DNA of 14,008 nt, taken from Alphaproteobacteria bacterium (lineage in GTDB: Bacteria; Pseudomonadota; Alphaproteobacteria; Sphingomonadales; Sphingomonadaceae). Of this stretch, positions 5,807 to 14,008 are shown piece by piece. Position 1 is the stretch's first letter; every line of letters begins with the position of its first letter. The stretch covers positions 1-14,008 of the forward strand of contig JAGWVG010000013.1 of assembly GCA_018970965.1 (NCBI GenBank), given 5' to 3'. The notes beneath the pieces are model-generated. The model searched no databases, was not told where the DNA came from, and worked only from the letters and a program-made list of their open reading frames with translations. Both the position numbers and the translations under genes were made by a program.

Positions 5807-8596
5807 ATGGGTGACCAGAAGCATCTCTATCTCGTCGATGGCTCGGGCTATATTTTCCGTGCTTATCATAGACTTCCGCCGCTAACGAACATCCGCGATG
5901 AGCCGGTGGGCGCAGTCTATGGCTATACCACCATGTTGTGGAAGCTGGCCGATGCGCTGCATAAAGCCGATGGCCCAACGCATATGGCGGTCATCCTCGA
6001 TGCGTCGGGCAAATCCTTCCGCAATGAGATTTACGATCAATATAAGGCCCATCGCCCGCCTGCCCCGGAAGATCTTGTTCCCCAATTCCCCATGATCCGC
6101 GATGCCACGCGCGCCTTTTCGCTGCCCTGCATTGAAGAAATTGGGTTGGAGGCAGATGATATCATCGCCTCTTATGCCAAAGCCGCGCTGGCAGCGGGCT
6201 GGCTGGTGACTATTGTATCAACTGATAAGGATTTGATGCAGCTCATCCAACCCGGGCTCGACATGCTTGACCCCATGAAGAGCGAACGCCTTGGCCCGCA
6301 TGCCGTGGTTGAGAAATTTGGCGTTGGGCCAGAACAATTGGGCGAAGTTCTGGCGCTGATGGGCGACAGTGCAGATAATGTCCCCGGCGTTCCCGGCATC
6401 GGCCCCAAAACCGCTGCCAAGCTGATTCAGGAATTTGGCACAGTGGAAGCCGTGCTGGCGGCCGCACCTGAGATGAAGCCCTCTAAAATGCGGGATAATT
6501 TGATTGCGCATGCTGATATGGCCCGCATGTCACGCATTCTGGTGACCTTGAAGGATGATGCCGCGCTGCCAGAACCGCTGGATGATCTTTTGCTCAAGGA
6601 AATCCCAGAGCCGCCCTTGCGCGCCTTTTTGGAGCATCATGGATTTTCATCGCTGCTGAAAAAATTGGGCGGCGAACCGGGCCGTGCCGATCATCAAACC
6701 ATGCGGATGATCCGGGCCGAGGCAAAAGGCCCGGCAGCCGAGGCGCCAGCTGCGCCCGAAGTGCAAGTTTTTAACCGCGAGGCCTATGCCTGTGTGCAAA
6801 CCGAGGCTGAGCTTGACCGCTGGATTGCCGAGGCACGGCTGGCGGGCATTATCGCGGTGGATACCGAAACCGATGCGCTGGATTCTATTGGCGCAGGGTT
6901 GGTCGGCGTCAGCCTGGCTATTGCGCCCAACCAAGCCTGTTACATCCCACTTGCGCATGGTGGCACGGATCTTTTCTCAGACGCACCGCCGCAAGTGCCA
7001 ATGGCGACTGCCATGGCAAAACTCAAGCCGCTGTTAGAAGACGCCTCGGTCCTGAAAATCGGCCATAATATTAAATATGATCTCAACGTATTGGCGCGGC
7101 ATGACATTCATGTGGCGCCCATTGCCGATACGATGGTGATGAGCTTTGATCTTGACGCTGGCATCCGCAATCACGGGATGGATGAACTCGCTCTGACGCA
7201 TTTTGAGCATCAATGCCTCAGCTTCAAGGATGTCTGCGGCTCAGGCAAAAGCCAGCTGACGTTCAATCAGGTCGGCCTGCGCGAGGCGACGGCCTATGCC
7301 GCAGAAGATGCTGATGTGACACTGCGGCTCTGGCATCGGCTGCACCCTCGCCTTTCTGCCGAACAGGTCACGCGCGTCTATGAGCGCGTGGATCGCCCTC
7401 TCATCCCAGTCCTTGCGCAAATGGAGCGCCACGGCATCAAGGTGGACCGCGACGAACTGGCGCGCATGTCGAGTGAATTTGCCGAGGGCTGTGCAGGCCT
7501 GGAAGTTGAGATACATGCGCTTGCTGGCGGCCCCTTTGCGGTCGGCAGCCCCAAGCAATTGGGTGAAGTTCTCTTTGGGAAAATGGGCCTGAAGGGCGGC
7601 AAAAAGGGCAAGTCTGGCGATTATTCGACAGATGTCACCGTGCTTGAAAAACTGGCAGAAGAAGGTGTTGAGATTGCCCGTAAGGTGCTGGATTGGCGCC
7701 AGCTGTCAAAGTTGCGTTCGACCTATACCGATGCGCTGCAACAACAGATTAACCCCCGCACCGGCCGTGTGCATACCAGCTATAGCCTAACAGGCGCGCA
7801 GACTGGGCGGCTCTCCTCCAACGACCCGAATTTGCAGAACATCCCCATCCGCACCGAAACGGGCCGTCGCATTCGTCAGGCTTTTGTGGCGGAACCCGGC
7901 AATGTCTTGCTGTCTGCCGACTATAGCCAGATTGAGCTTCGGCTGGCGGCGCATATGGCCGATGTCCCCGCACTCAAAGATGCCTTTGCCAAGGGCGAGG
8001 ATATTCACGCACGCACGGCGCAAGAGCTGTTTGGCGAAGTGAACCGCGAAACACGCGGCCGCGCCAAAACAATCAACTTCTCGCTACTCTATGGCATTTC
8101 GCGCTGGGGCTTGGCCGCGCGGCTGGGCATTTCGGCAGACGAAGCACAGGCGATGATTGATCGGTATTTTGAGAGCTTCCCCGGCATCAACCGCTATATC
8201 AGCCGCACGCTGCAAAACGCGCGCGAGACAGGCTATACCGAGACACTATTTGGTCGAAAAACCCATTTCCCGCGGCTGACCAGCCCAAACCAGACCGAGC
8301 GTGCAGGCAGTGAGCGCGCCGCCATCAACGCCCCCATTCAAGGGACAAGTGCAGACATTATCAAACGCGCCATGGTGCGCATGGGGCCGGCCCTTGCCGA
8401 TGCTGGGCTAAGCCATGTGCGGATGCTGCTGCAAGTGCATGACGAATTGGTGTTTGAACTGCCCGAAAATGATGTCGCCGCCGCAAAGCCCGTGATCGAG
8501 CGTGTCATGGCGGAAGCGGCCGAGCCGCTCGTCATTCTGGATGTGCCCTTGGGCGTCGAAATTGGGACAGGCCACAATTGGGGTGATGCGCATTGA
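5807..8596 (+). CDS. polA: DNA polymerase I
   Basis: A 929-residue DNA polymerase I, acting in Okazaki-fragment maturation and excision repair. Three domains follow in order. The 5' nuclease (about 1–290) has the VDGSGYIFRAYH opening, the LEADDIIASYA and TDKDLMQL metal sites and the helix-hairpin-helix GDSADNVPGVPGIGPKTAA (from residue 186). The 3'-5' exonuclease (about 330–520) has D352-T-E354 (Exo I), GHNIKYD with D425 (Exo II) and YAAED with D501 (Exo III), so proofreading looks intact. The polymerase (about 530–929) has motif A with D705 in SADYSQIELR, motif B with R750, K754 and F758 in RGRAKTINF, and motif C with D879 in QVHDELVFE. Length equals that of the Escherichia coli enzyme (928). 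The start has no SD sequence, but the protein begins exactly where the family does. The stop overlaps the start of the flippase gene. Confidence 0.98.
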   Translation: MGDQKHLYLVDGSGYIFRAYHRLPPLTNIRDEPVGAVYGYTTMLWKLADALHKADGPTHMAVILDASGKSFRNEIYDQYKAHRPPAPEDLVPQFPMIRDATRAFSLPCIEEIGLEADDIIASYAKAALAAGWLVTIVSTDKDLMQLIQPGLDMLDPMKSERLGPHAVVEKFGVGPEQLGEVLALMGDSADNVPGVPGIGPKTAAKLIQEFGTVEAVLAAAPEMKPSKMRDNLIAHADMARMSRILVTLKDDAALPEPLDDLLLKEIPEPPLRAFLEHHGFSSLLKKLGGEPGRADHQTMRMIRAEAKGPAAEAPAAPEVQVFNREAYACVQTEAELDRWIAEARLAGIIAVDTETDALDSIGAGLVGVSLAIAPNQACYIPLAHGGTDLFSDAPPQVPMATAMAKLKPLLEDASVLKIGHNIKYDLNVLARHDIHVAPIADTMVMSFDLDAGIRNHGMDELALTHFEHQCLSFKDVCGSGKSQLTFNQVGLREATAYAAEDADVTLRLWHRLHPRLSAEQVTRVYERVDRPLIPVLAQMERHGIKVDRDELARMSSEFAEGCAGLEVEIHALAGGPFAVGSPKQLGEVLFGKMGLKGGKKGKSGDYSTDVTVLEKLAEEGVEIARKVLDWRQLSKLRSTYTDALQQQINPRTGRVHTSYSLTGAQTGRLSSNDPNLQNIPIRTETGRRIRQAFVAEPGNVLLSADYSQIELRLAAHMADVPALKDAFAKGEDIHARTAQELFGEVNRETRGRAKTINFSLLYGISRWGLAARLGISADEAQAMIDRYFESFPGINRYISRTLQNARETGYTETLFGRKTHFPRLTSPNQTERAGSERAAINAPIQGTSADIIKRAMVRMGPALADAGLSHVRMLLQVHDELVFELPENDVAAAKPVIERVMAEAAEPLVILDVPLGVEIGTGHNWGDAH
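8580..8587 (+). promoter_or_regulatory. Ribosome binding site supporting the TTG start of the flippase gene
   Basis: GGGGTGAT lies inside the last codons of polA. Its GGTGAT part is complementary to the AUCACC of the 16S rRNA 3' end and is 5 nt from the TTG at 8593. It supports translation from a start that overlaps the polA stop. Confidence 0.55.
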
Positions 8597-10068
8597 GTCA
8601 CCCTAAACCTGACCAGCGCGATGATCTTCAAGCGCTGGCCAAAGGCGGCCGCACCAATGTGGCCGGCTTTTTTGTGCGCCTCATCGCGCGTATCCCATTC
8701 CTGATCATTGGCGGTCAATGGTATGGCGCAGAGGCCTTGGGGCGTCTGGCCTATGCCATTATCGTTGTGGAATTTGCCGCCCAAATTGCAACGCTGGGCC
8801 TGAAGCGGGGCCTGGCCCTGCATCTGACGGGAGACGGGAAGGAAAATGGTGCTTGGGATGGCCTTGTTGTCGTCCTGCTCGCCACCTTGCCGCTCACACT
8901 GCTGCTGATGGCTGTGCCGCACATCATGTTCCCCAACAGCGCGATCAATGGGCTCGACAACCTTTTGCCGCTGGTTATCCCTGCACTTGCTGCGTCAGAC
9001 TTGATGTTGGCGGCGCTTGCCTATCGCTTTGATGTGGGCGCCACGGTGCGTGCGCGTGCCGTGATTGAACCCTGGACGATCAGCATCGGCGCCTTTGCCT
9101 TTGCGTGGACCATGCCGCGCGATGGCCTGTTGGTGGCCTATGCCCTGTCGATGGCGGCTGCCTTTCTTGCCTCGCTTGTCCCCTTCCTGAAAAGCTATGG
9201 CCTTCCAAAGAATTGGAACCCGCGTCCACGCGCACTTTGGGCGCTGGCACGGCGCAATGTGCCGCTGGCAGCGGCCGATGCCATAGAATGGGGTTCCCGC
9301 CGTTTGGATTTGGCGATTTTGGGGCTGTTTGTATCGCCGGCGACAGTCGGAATTTACTGGGTAGCACAGCAGATTGCTTCGCTTCCGCAAAAACTGAAAA
9401 CCAGCTTTGACCCTGTGCTTGGTCCAGTCATCACCCGGCGGCTGGATGAAGGCGATCGACCCGCGGTTGCGCGACAAATCAGCCAAGCCGGTTTTTGGAT
9501 TTTAGCGGCCCAATTGGGCGTGGCCTTGGCGTTGGGCATCCCTGCGCGCGGCCTATTAGGGCTTGTTGGCCCAGATAGCAGCTTTGTCGGCGGCACGGCC
9601 GCCTTGGCATTTTTGCTGCTGGCAGAAGCCGTCGCGGCGCTTGCGGTGGTGAGCGAGGCGGCGCTGGTTTATATCGCACGGCATCGCAATATGCTGTTTT
9701 CACTGGGGATGATTGGCTTTCAGGGCATAGTATCTGTTGGCTTACTATTTGCCATGAAAACCCAGGGCTTTGCCGAGACAGATCTTGCCGCTGCAGTTGC
9801 CGCTGCGCTGTGTGTGGCGCTGGCCCTCGCGTCGCTTGCCAAATCCCTTCTTGCACGCCGCTTATTGGGGGCACCCGTCTCTGTCTGGCGCTGGTCGCTA
9901 TTGATTGGCGCGACAGCCGCCATCGCTGTTGGTCAGGTATTTATCCGCTTGCCGGAATGGATTGAGCTGCTGCTGGGCATCCCTGCAATTTTGGCCACCT
10001 ATTGCTGGGCCATTTGGACATGGGGTTTTCGAGAGGAAGACCGCGTCTTATTCCGTCGGTTGAAATAG
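8593..10068 (+). CDS. Polysaccharide/lipopolysaccharide flippase (PST/Wzx-like membrane exporter)
   Basis: A 491-residue inner-membrane protein with about 12–14 hydrophobic helices, for example residues 52–70, 91–112, 123–143, 160–174, 178–200, 239–262, 301–325, 333–362, 368–388, 397–418, 434–451 and 457–477. The opening with ALAKGGRTNVAGFFVRL, and the central RRLDLAILGLFVSPATVGIY followed by SFDPVLGPVITRRL, are typical of the MATE-like polysaccharide transport family (PF01943/PF13440, MVF fold). These move lipid-linked oligosaccharides across the inner membrane. The start is TTG, overlapping the polA TGA as TTGA; there is no other credible start for 100 codons, and GGTGAT precedes it. The substrate is unknown, because no glycosyltransferase or other surface-polysaccharide gene is in the window. 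It converges on purH with a 31-bp gap. Confidence 0.88.
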   Translation: MSHPKPDQRDDLQALAKGGRTNVAGFFVRLIARIPFLIIGGQWYGAEALGRLAYAIIVVEFAAQIATLGLKRGLALHLTGDGKENGAWDGLVVVLLATLPLTLLLMAVPHIMFPNSAINGLDNLLPLVIPALAASDLMLAALAYRFDVGATVRARAVIEPWTISIGAFAFAWTMPRDGLLVAYALSMAAAFLASLVPFLKSYGLPKNWNPRPRALWALARRNVPLAAADAIEWGSRRLDLAILGLFVSPATVGIYWVAQQIASLPQKLKTSFDPVLGPVITRRLDEGDRPAVARQISQAGFWILAAQLGVALALGIPARGLLGLVGPDSSFVGGTAALAFLLLAEAVAALAVVSEAALVYIARHRNMLFSLGMIGFQGIVSVGLLFAMKTQGFAETDLAAAVAAALCVALALASLAKSLLARRLLGAPVSVWRWSLLIGATAAIAVGQVFIRLPEWIELLLGIPAILATYCWAIWTWGFREEDRVLFRRLK

Positions 10069-10099
10069 ACGCAGCCTTCCCCTCTTATCCCAATTGGGC

Positions 10100-11689
10100 T
10101 TAATGGCGGAAATGGCGCATTCCGGTGAACACCATCGCCAAACCCGCGTCATCTGCTGCGGCAATCACCTCATCATCGCGGATCGAGCCGCCCGGCTGAA
10201 TGACTGCTGTTGCTCCGGCTTCTACTGCTGCCAAGAGACCATCGGCAAAGGGGAAGAAGGCGTCTGATGCGACTGCGCTGCCCTGCGTCCGCGGGCCAGC
10301 CCAGCCATAAGTTTCTGCGGCTTCACGCGCTTTAATCGCAGCAATCCGGGCCGAATCCCGGCGGTTCATCTGGCCTGCGCCAATGCCTGCTGTCACGCCA
10401 TCCTTGGCATAGACAATCGCATTGGATTTGGTGTGCTTGGCCACAGTCCACGCAAAGAGGCAATCTTTCAATTCCTGCTCGGTCGGCGCGCGCTGGGTGA
10501 CGACTTTGAGCATATCCTGCGTGATCCGGCCATTATCGCGGCTTTGGACCAGATAACCGCCTGCAATGTTCTTGATATTCAGGCCGGGGCGTGCCGGATC
10601 CGGCAGATCACCCGTAATCAAAAGGCGCAAATTCTTCTTCTTTGCAAACGCCGCGCGCGCCGCTTCATCTGCGGCAGGTGCTGCCACGACTTCCGTGAAG
10701 ATGTCACACATCGCCTCAGCCGTTGCGCCATCCAGCGGGCGGTTGACGGCGATAATCCCTCCAAAGGCCGAGACAGAGTCGCACTCCAGCGCATTTTTAT
10801 ACGCCTCAAGCAATGTCTCGCCTGTCGCAACGCCACAGGGGTTGGCATGCTTTACAATTACAACTGTTGGCGGGCCATCGCGGAATTCCGCCACCAGCTC
10901 TAACGCCGCATCGGCATCATTATAGTTGTTATAGCTCAGCTCCTTACCCTGAAGCTGGGCAGCTTGCGCAATGCCGCGACCATGCGGCCCGGCTGGAATA
11001 TAGAGTGCGGCCTGCTGGTGTGGATTTTCGCCATAGCGCAGCTCTTCCCCCTTGGTCGCCGTGACTGCCAGCATATCGGGGAAAAATTGTTGTTGGTCGG
11101 CAAAGGCAAACCACTGGCTGATCATCGCATCATAAGCCGCCGTGGCCGAATAGGCTTTGGCGGCTAAGCGGCGGCGGAAATCATAGCTGGTGGCGCCGGC
11201 TTTTTCGTCCATCGCCATCACCAGCTCTGCATAATCGGCAGGATCCGTCACAATGGCGACGAAAGCATGATTTTTGGCTGCAGAGCGCACCATAGAGGGG
11301 CCGCCAATATCGATATTCTCGATAATGTCATCGCGGCTTGCCCCCTTGGCTACAGTTTGCGCAAAGGGATAAAGGTTCACGACCACCAGATCGATTGCGC
11401 CAATATCGTGCGCGGCCATTGCAGCTGCATGTTCTGGATTATCCCGCACCGCCAACAAACCGCCGTGCACCTTAGGGTGCAGCGTCTTCACGCGGCCATC
11501 CATCATTTCCGGAAAGCCTGTGAGGTCAGAAATATCTTTTACGTCCAGCCCGGCATCACGCAGTGCCTTAGCGGTGCCGCCCGTGGACACCAGCTCCACG
11601 CCGTGGCGAACAAGGGCTGCCCCCAAATCAATCAGGCCCGTTTTGTCGGACACGGAAAGCAGTGCCCGCTTAATCTGTACGTCAGTCAT
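10100..11689 (-). CDS. purH: Bifunctional AICAR formyltransferase / IMP cyclohydrolase
   Basis: A 529-residue cytoplasmic enzyme catalysing the last two steps of de novo IMP synthesis: formyl transfer from 10-formyl-tetrahydrofolate to AICAR, then ring closure. The N-terminal cyclohydrolase domain (about 1–150, MGS-like) has [20 protein letters not shown], the K67[11 protein letters not shown] signature and NLYPF. The C-terminal transformylase domain (about 200–529) has RYGENPHQ, the catalytic K280-H281 pair in [27 protein letters not shown] and the typical end TGMRHFRH. Length matches the family, about 530. The start at 11689 has AGGAAG just upstream (11693–11698). It is the last gene of the rpe–heparinase-like–purH operon, starting 13 nt after the stop of its neighbour. 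No PurR-type operator or purine riboswitch is seen in that gap. Confidence 0.98.
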   Translation of the reverse strand: MTDVQIKRALLSVSDKTGLIDLGAALVRHGVELVSTGGTAKALRDAGLDVKDISDLTGFPEMMDGRVKTLHPKVHGGLLAVRDNPEHAAAMAAHDIGAIDLVVVNLYPFAQTVAKGASRDDIIENIDIGGPSMVRSAAKNHAFVAIVTDPADYAELVMAMDEKAGATSYDFRRRLAAKAYSATAAYDAMISQWFAFADQQQFFPDMLAVTATKGEELRYGENPHQQAALYIPAGPHGRGIAQAAQLQGKELSYNNYNDADAALELVAEFRDGPPTVVIVKHANPCGVATGETLLEAYKNALECDSVSAFGGIIAVNRPLDGATAEAMCDIFTEVVAAPAADEAARAAFAKKKNLRLLITGDLPDPARPGLNIKNIAGGYLVQSRDNGRITQDMLKVVTQRAPTEQELKDCLFAWTVAKHTKSNAIVYAKDGVTAGIGAGQMNRRDSARIAAIKAREAAETYGWAGPRTQGSAVASDAFFPFADGLLAAVEAGATAVIQPGGSIRDDEVIAAADDAGLAMVFTGMRHFRH

Positions 11690-11692
11690 GGT

Positions 11693-11698
11693 CTTCCT
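11693..11698 (-). promoter_or_regulatory. Ribosome binding site of purH
   Basis: AGGAAG on the minus strand, 3 nt before the ATG at 11689 (ACAGGAAGACC-ATG). Spacing is short but the match is good. It lies in the 13-nt gap after the heparinase-like gene, so purH has its own site. Confidence 0.6.
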
Positions 11699-11702
11699 GT
11701 CG

Positions 11703-13427
11703 TTATCGGGCGCGCTTGAGCACCCAGTTGAATGTGGCTCCGCCTGCCGGCGCGTCGCCAGAAATCACAAGTTGCTGAGTTGGGTGCATCTGCCCATTCG
11801 CGTCCACCCAAAGGCTGTCTTCCAAAGCCAGCGTGCCATTTTGACAGCGAAACTGCCACATATGGCCATCGGGCAGGCGCAGCAGTGCCCCATTGCCCAC
11901 CGCTGTTGGGCTGGCATCCACCCCAACGCCCAAATGAAAGCGTATGGCAAATTGCACCCCATTGCGTACACGGCGCTGCGGCACCAGCACATCATCGCCA
12001 CGCAATTCACTGCCATCGGGCAATAAGGTCAGCGTGCGCCGATGGAGCATACCAAATCGGCGGACATAGCCATCATGGCTCGCCTCAACGCGGCCGCCAG
12101 CGGCGCTGTCCTGCCATTCCACTTCGGTTTGGCCAACGCCGGCGCCCAGCCCACCGAGCGGCAAAAGCGCGGTAGAATTGCTGTCTGCCACAACCAAGGT
12201 TGAATGGGCCGCGCTGGTCCGCAAAGCTTGCACCAACGCGTCTGATAAAATTGCGCCACCTGCGCCAGCACCGCCGCAATTGACAATAAGGCGATAGGGC
12301 CCATCGGACATCTCAAAGCCCAAGGTAGAGGCGCAGCCTGTGTCGGAAGCCGCCCCAATGGGTGGCGGTGCAGCATCCATGATCAAGCTGGTCCGGCCAT
12401 TTTCAAGCCGCTGATAACCCCAATCAAAACTCTGCCGCTTGGGCCGCGTGCGCACGGGTGCTCCGCGCAGCAGCGTGTCAACATCCGCCTTGGCCAGCGG
12501 CACTCCGCCCTGCCAGCTTGAAAGGCCCCCATCGCCCAAAATCAACGCACCATAAAGCGCAACGGCCTCTTCCAGCGCGGCGGCCAACCATGGGTCGATC
12601 CGTTCCCCCCGCGCTGCATAAACTTTTTGCAGCATCGCCAATGTTTGGATGAGATAGCCCAATTTTTCCGGGCTGCGGCAGATTGGGCCGCCATCGTCAA
12701 ACAGACCCGTGGCCAAGGCCTGCTTCAATCCGCTTTCGCTATAGCTGCGCCGCGCTTCGCCACCTGGCATCAACAAGTTGGCCGCAACGGCACCGGCCCA
12801 TGCTTCAATCCGCGGCACGCCATTCGCCACATGCCCGGCAACTTGCTCCAAATGACGCGCTGTGCGCGCTAAAATGGACAAAACGGATGATCGATAAATA
12901 ATATCAGGGCTTGAGAGGATCAGCGGCGCATGCGCCATCCAAAAGAGCAATCGTGCGCCCGCCAAATCGCCACGCCACGCCACATCGCTGACCGTCTCGC
13001 TATGCGCGGCAAGCCAGGTGCGCATCAATTGCTCTGCCAGTGGCGCGACACGTTCGCGATCATTCAATGCGGCCAAATCACGCAGCCAGGCAAAGCTGTG
13101 CATGTGGCGCGCAAAACTGGGCGACCAATTCTGTTCCGTAAATGTGCAGGCGGCAACCTCTTGCGCGGTGCCTTGCCAATATATGCTGCCCCGCAAAATC
13201 GCGGCACCGCGATCTGGATCTCCCTTAATCGGGTCTTCGGGAACGGTAAGTAGTTTAAGCGGATAGCGCCCCTTTAGCCGCAGCCTGTGCAGGGGAGATT
13301 TCCAGAGAAGTTGGTTCAGCTGCGCTTTCAGCCGATCGCGCAATGCAAAGCCAGTGGGACGATTGGCACGGATAAGGCGCTTGCCGGGGACAATGCTCTC
13401 AGAGTCCGCCGGCAAATCGCCGCTCAT
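11703..13427 (-). CDS. Heparinase II/III-like family protein, apparently cytoplasmic
   Basis: A 574-residue protein related to heparinase II/III-type polysaccharide lyases (PF07940, COG5360-like). The N-terminal half (about 85–320) is alpha-helical, as expected for the alpha/alpha toroid. The C-terminal half (about 330–574) is beta-rich, with [52 protein letters not shown] and [10 protein letters not shown], all recognisable family blocks. No signal peptide is seen; the first 60 residues are basic and polar. From memory, relatives have His in DGGHXSRNP and HAGTLSFE; here these positions read DGGPICRSP (P248) and CASTLGFE (C365), so lyase activity is doubtful. The start overlaps the rpe stop as ATGA, with only a weak GTGGG before it, suggesting translational coupling. 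No true substrate is known; the operon position between rpe and purH gives no obvious role. Confidence 0.85.
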   Translation of the reverse strand: MSGDLPADSESIVPGKRLIRANRPTGFALRDRLKAQLNQLLWKSPLHRLRLKGRYPLKLLTVPEDPIKGDPDRGAAILRGSIYWQGTAQEVAACTFTEQNWSPSFARHMHSFAWLRDLAALNDRERVAPLAEQLMRTWLAAHSETVSDVAWRGDLAGARLLFWMAHAPLILSSPDIIYRSSVLSILARTARHLEQVAGHVANGVPRIEAWAGAVAANLLMPGGEARRSYSESGLKQALATGLFDDGGPICRSPEKLGYLIQTLAMLQKVYAARGERIDPWLAAALEEAVALYGALILGDGGLSSWQGGVPLAKADVDTLLRGAPVRTRPKRQSFDWGYQRLENGRTSLIMDAAPPPIGAASDTGCASTLGFEMSDGPYRLIVNCGGAGAGGAILSDALVQALRTSAAHSTLVVADSNSTALLPLGGLGAGVGQTEVEWQDSAAGGRVEASHDGYVRRFGMLHRRTLTLLPDGSELRGDDVLVPQRRVRNGVQFAIRFHLGVGVDASPTAVGNGALLRLPDGHMWQFRCQNGTLALEDSLWVDANGQMHPTQQLVISGDAPAGGATFNWVLKRAR

Positions 13428-14008
13428 TGCCCACGCAACCGCGCAATATTGGAGGCATAATGCTCTGGCCCGCCCTTAAAGCTCGCCGTTCCAGCAACCA
13501 GCACATTCGCGCCTGCGGCAATCACACGTGGCGCGGTATTGGCGTCAACACCGCCATCCACTTCAACATCGATATTCAGCCCGCGCTTCTCAATCGTGTT
13601 GCGGATTGCCTCAATTTTGCGCAGCTGGCTTTCGATAAAGCTTTGGCCGCCAAAGCCGGGGTTCACGCTCATCACCAACACCAGATCAATATCATCATAG
13701 ATATAATCCAGCATTTTGGCTGGCGTGGAGGGGTTCAACGAAACGCCCGCCTTTTTGCCTAGCGCCTTAATGCGCTGGACTGTGCGATGCAGATGCGGCC
13801 CAGCCTCTTGATGCACGGTGATGATGTCCGACCCCGCTTCGGCAAAAGCATCCAGCATGGGATCAACAGGCGTGATCATAAGATGCACGTCCATCACCTT
13901 TTGCGTGTGCGGGCGCAGCGCTTTGACGACCATTGGACCAATGGTGATATTGGGCACAAAATGCCCGTCCATCACATCAACATGGATCCAATCGGCCCCA
14001 GCGGCATC
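13424..14008 (-). CDS. rpe: Ribulose-phosphate 3-epimerase, N-terminus outside window
   Basis: The last 194 residues of ribulose-5-phosphate 3-epimerase, which interconverts ribulose 5-phosphate and xylulose 5-phosphate in the pentose phosphate pathway. The family is usually about 220 residues, so about 25 N-terminal residues are missing beyond the right edge; the first codon seen is Asp at 14006–14008. Visible landmarks of the TIM barrel are [14 protein letters not shown] with a metal-binding His and catalytic Asp, DVHLMI with another metal His, [11 protein letters not shown] with the phosphate-loop glycines, EVDGGV with the second catalytic Asp, and [11 protein letters not shown] at the end. 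All key residues seen are intact. The TGA at 13424–13426 overlaps the ATG of the heparinase-like gene. ATG or GTG codons inside the fragment (near 13972) are not real starts, because the conserved IHVDVMDG block spans them. Confidence 0.96.
   Translation of the reverse strand, partial: DAAGADWIHVDVMDGHFVPNITIGPMVVKALRPHTQKVMDVHLMITPVDPMLDAFAEAGSDIITVHQEAGPHLHRTVQRIKALGKKAGVSLNPSTPAKMLDYIYDDIDLVLVMSVNPGFGGQSFIESQLRKIEAIRNTIEKRGLNIDVEVDGGVDANTAPRVIAAGANVLVAGTASFKGGPEHYASNIARLRGQ

Noticed and set aside
10089..10098. CCCAATTGGG as a terminator between the flippase and purH genes
   Set aside because: Arms are only 5 bp with no loop and no T-run follows on either strand; it is just a short palindrome in a 31-bp convergent gap.
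1..14008. Defence system, mobile element, prophage, CRISPR array, tRNA or riboswitch
   Set aside because: All genes belong to housekeeping or common envelope families; I saw no transposase, integrase, terminal repeats, periodic repeats or cloverleaf, and the intergenic gaps are too short to hide a system.

Overview
The window looks like ordinary chromosomal DNA from an alphaproteobacterium, most likely a member of the Sphingomonadales. I infer this from moderately high G+C, the protein flavour of every gene, and the neighbourhood polA–flippase and rpe–heparinase-like–purH. No search could be run, so genus is not assigned. Eleven protein genes fill almost all of the 14 kb. I see no rRNA, tRNA, CRISPR array, insertion sequence or phage gene.

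Left part (1–4251): the 3' end of an M16 zinc-peptidase gene (+) runs tail-to-tail into, and overlaps, a small six-helix ferric-reductase-like membrane protein gene (-). Upstream of that on the same strand is an S-formylglutathione hydrolase gene (formaldehyde detoxification). It is divergent from an exported M19 membrane dipeptidase gene (+). The divergent spacer holds a perfect 18-bp inverted repeat placed between a good Shine-Dalgarno sequence and the hydrolase start codon. The dipeptidase converges on a DUF808/YedI-type inner-membrane protein gene (-).

Middle (4252–10068): a 298-bp divergent intergenic region is followed by three genes on the + strand. The first is an exported class A beta-lactamase-like serine hydrolase with an enlarged omega-loop region. 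The second is DNA polymerase I, with all three activities apparently intact. The third is a polysaccharide flippase that starts on a TTG codon overlapping the polA stop.

Right part (10100–14008): a tight minus-strand operon reads rpe (cut by the window edge) → heparinase II/III-like protein → purH. The first two genes overlap by 4 bp (ATGA) and the last two are 13 bp apart. The operon pairs pentose-phosphate metabolism and de novo purine synthesis with a lyase-fold protein that has no signal peptide and whose expected catalytic histidine positions look altered.

I found no clear new multi-gene system. The points most worth a second look are the leader inverted repeat before the formylglutathione hydrolase, the omega-loop insertion in the beta-lactamase-like protein, the possible leaderless start of polA, and the degenerate heparinase-like protein inside the rpe–purH operon.
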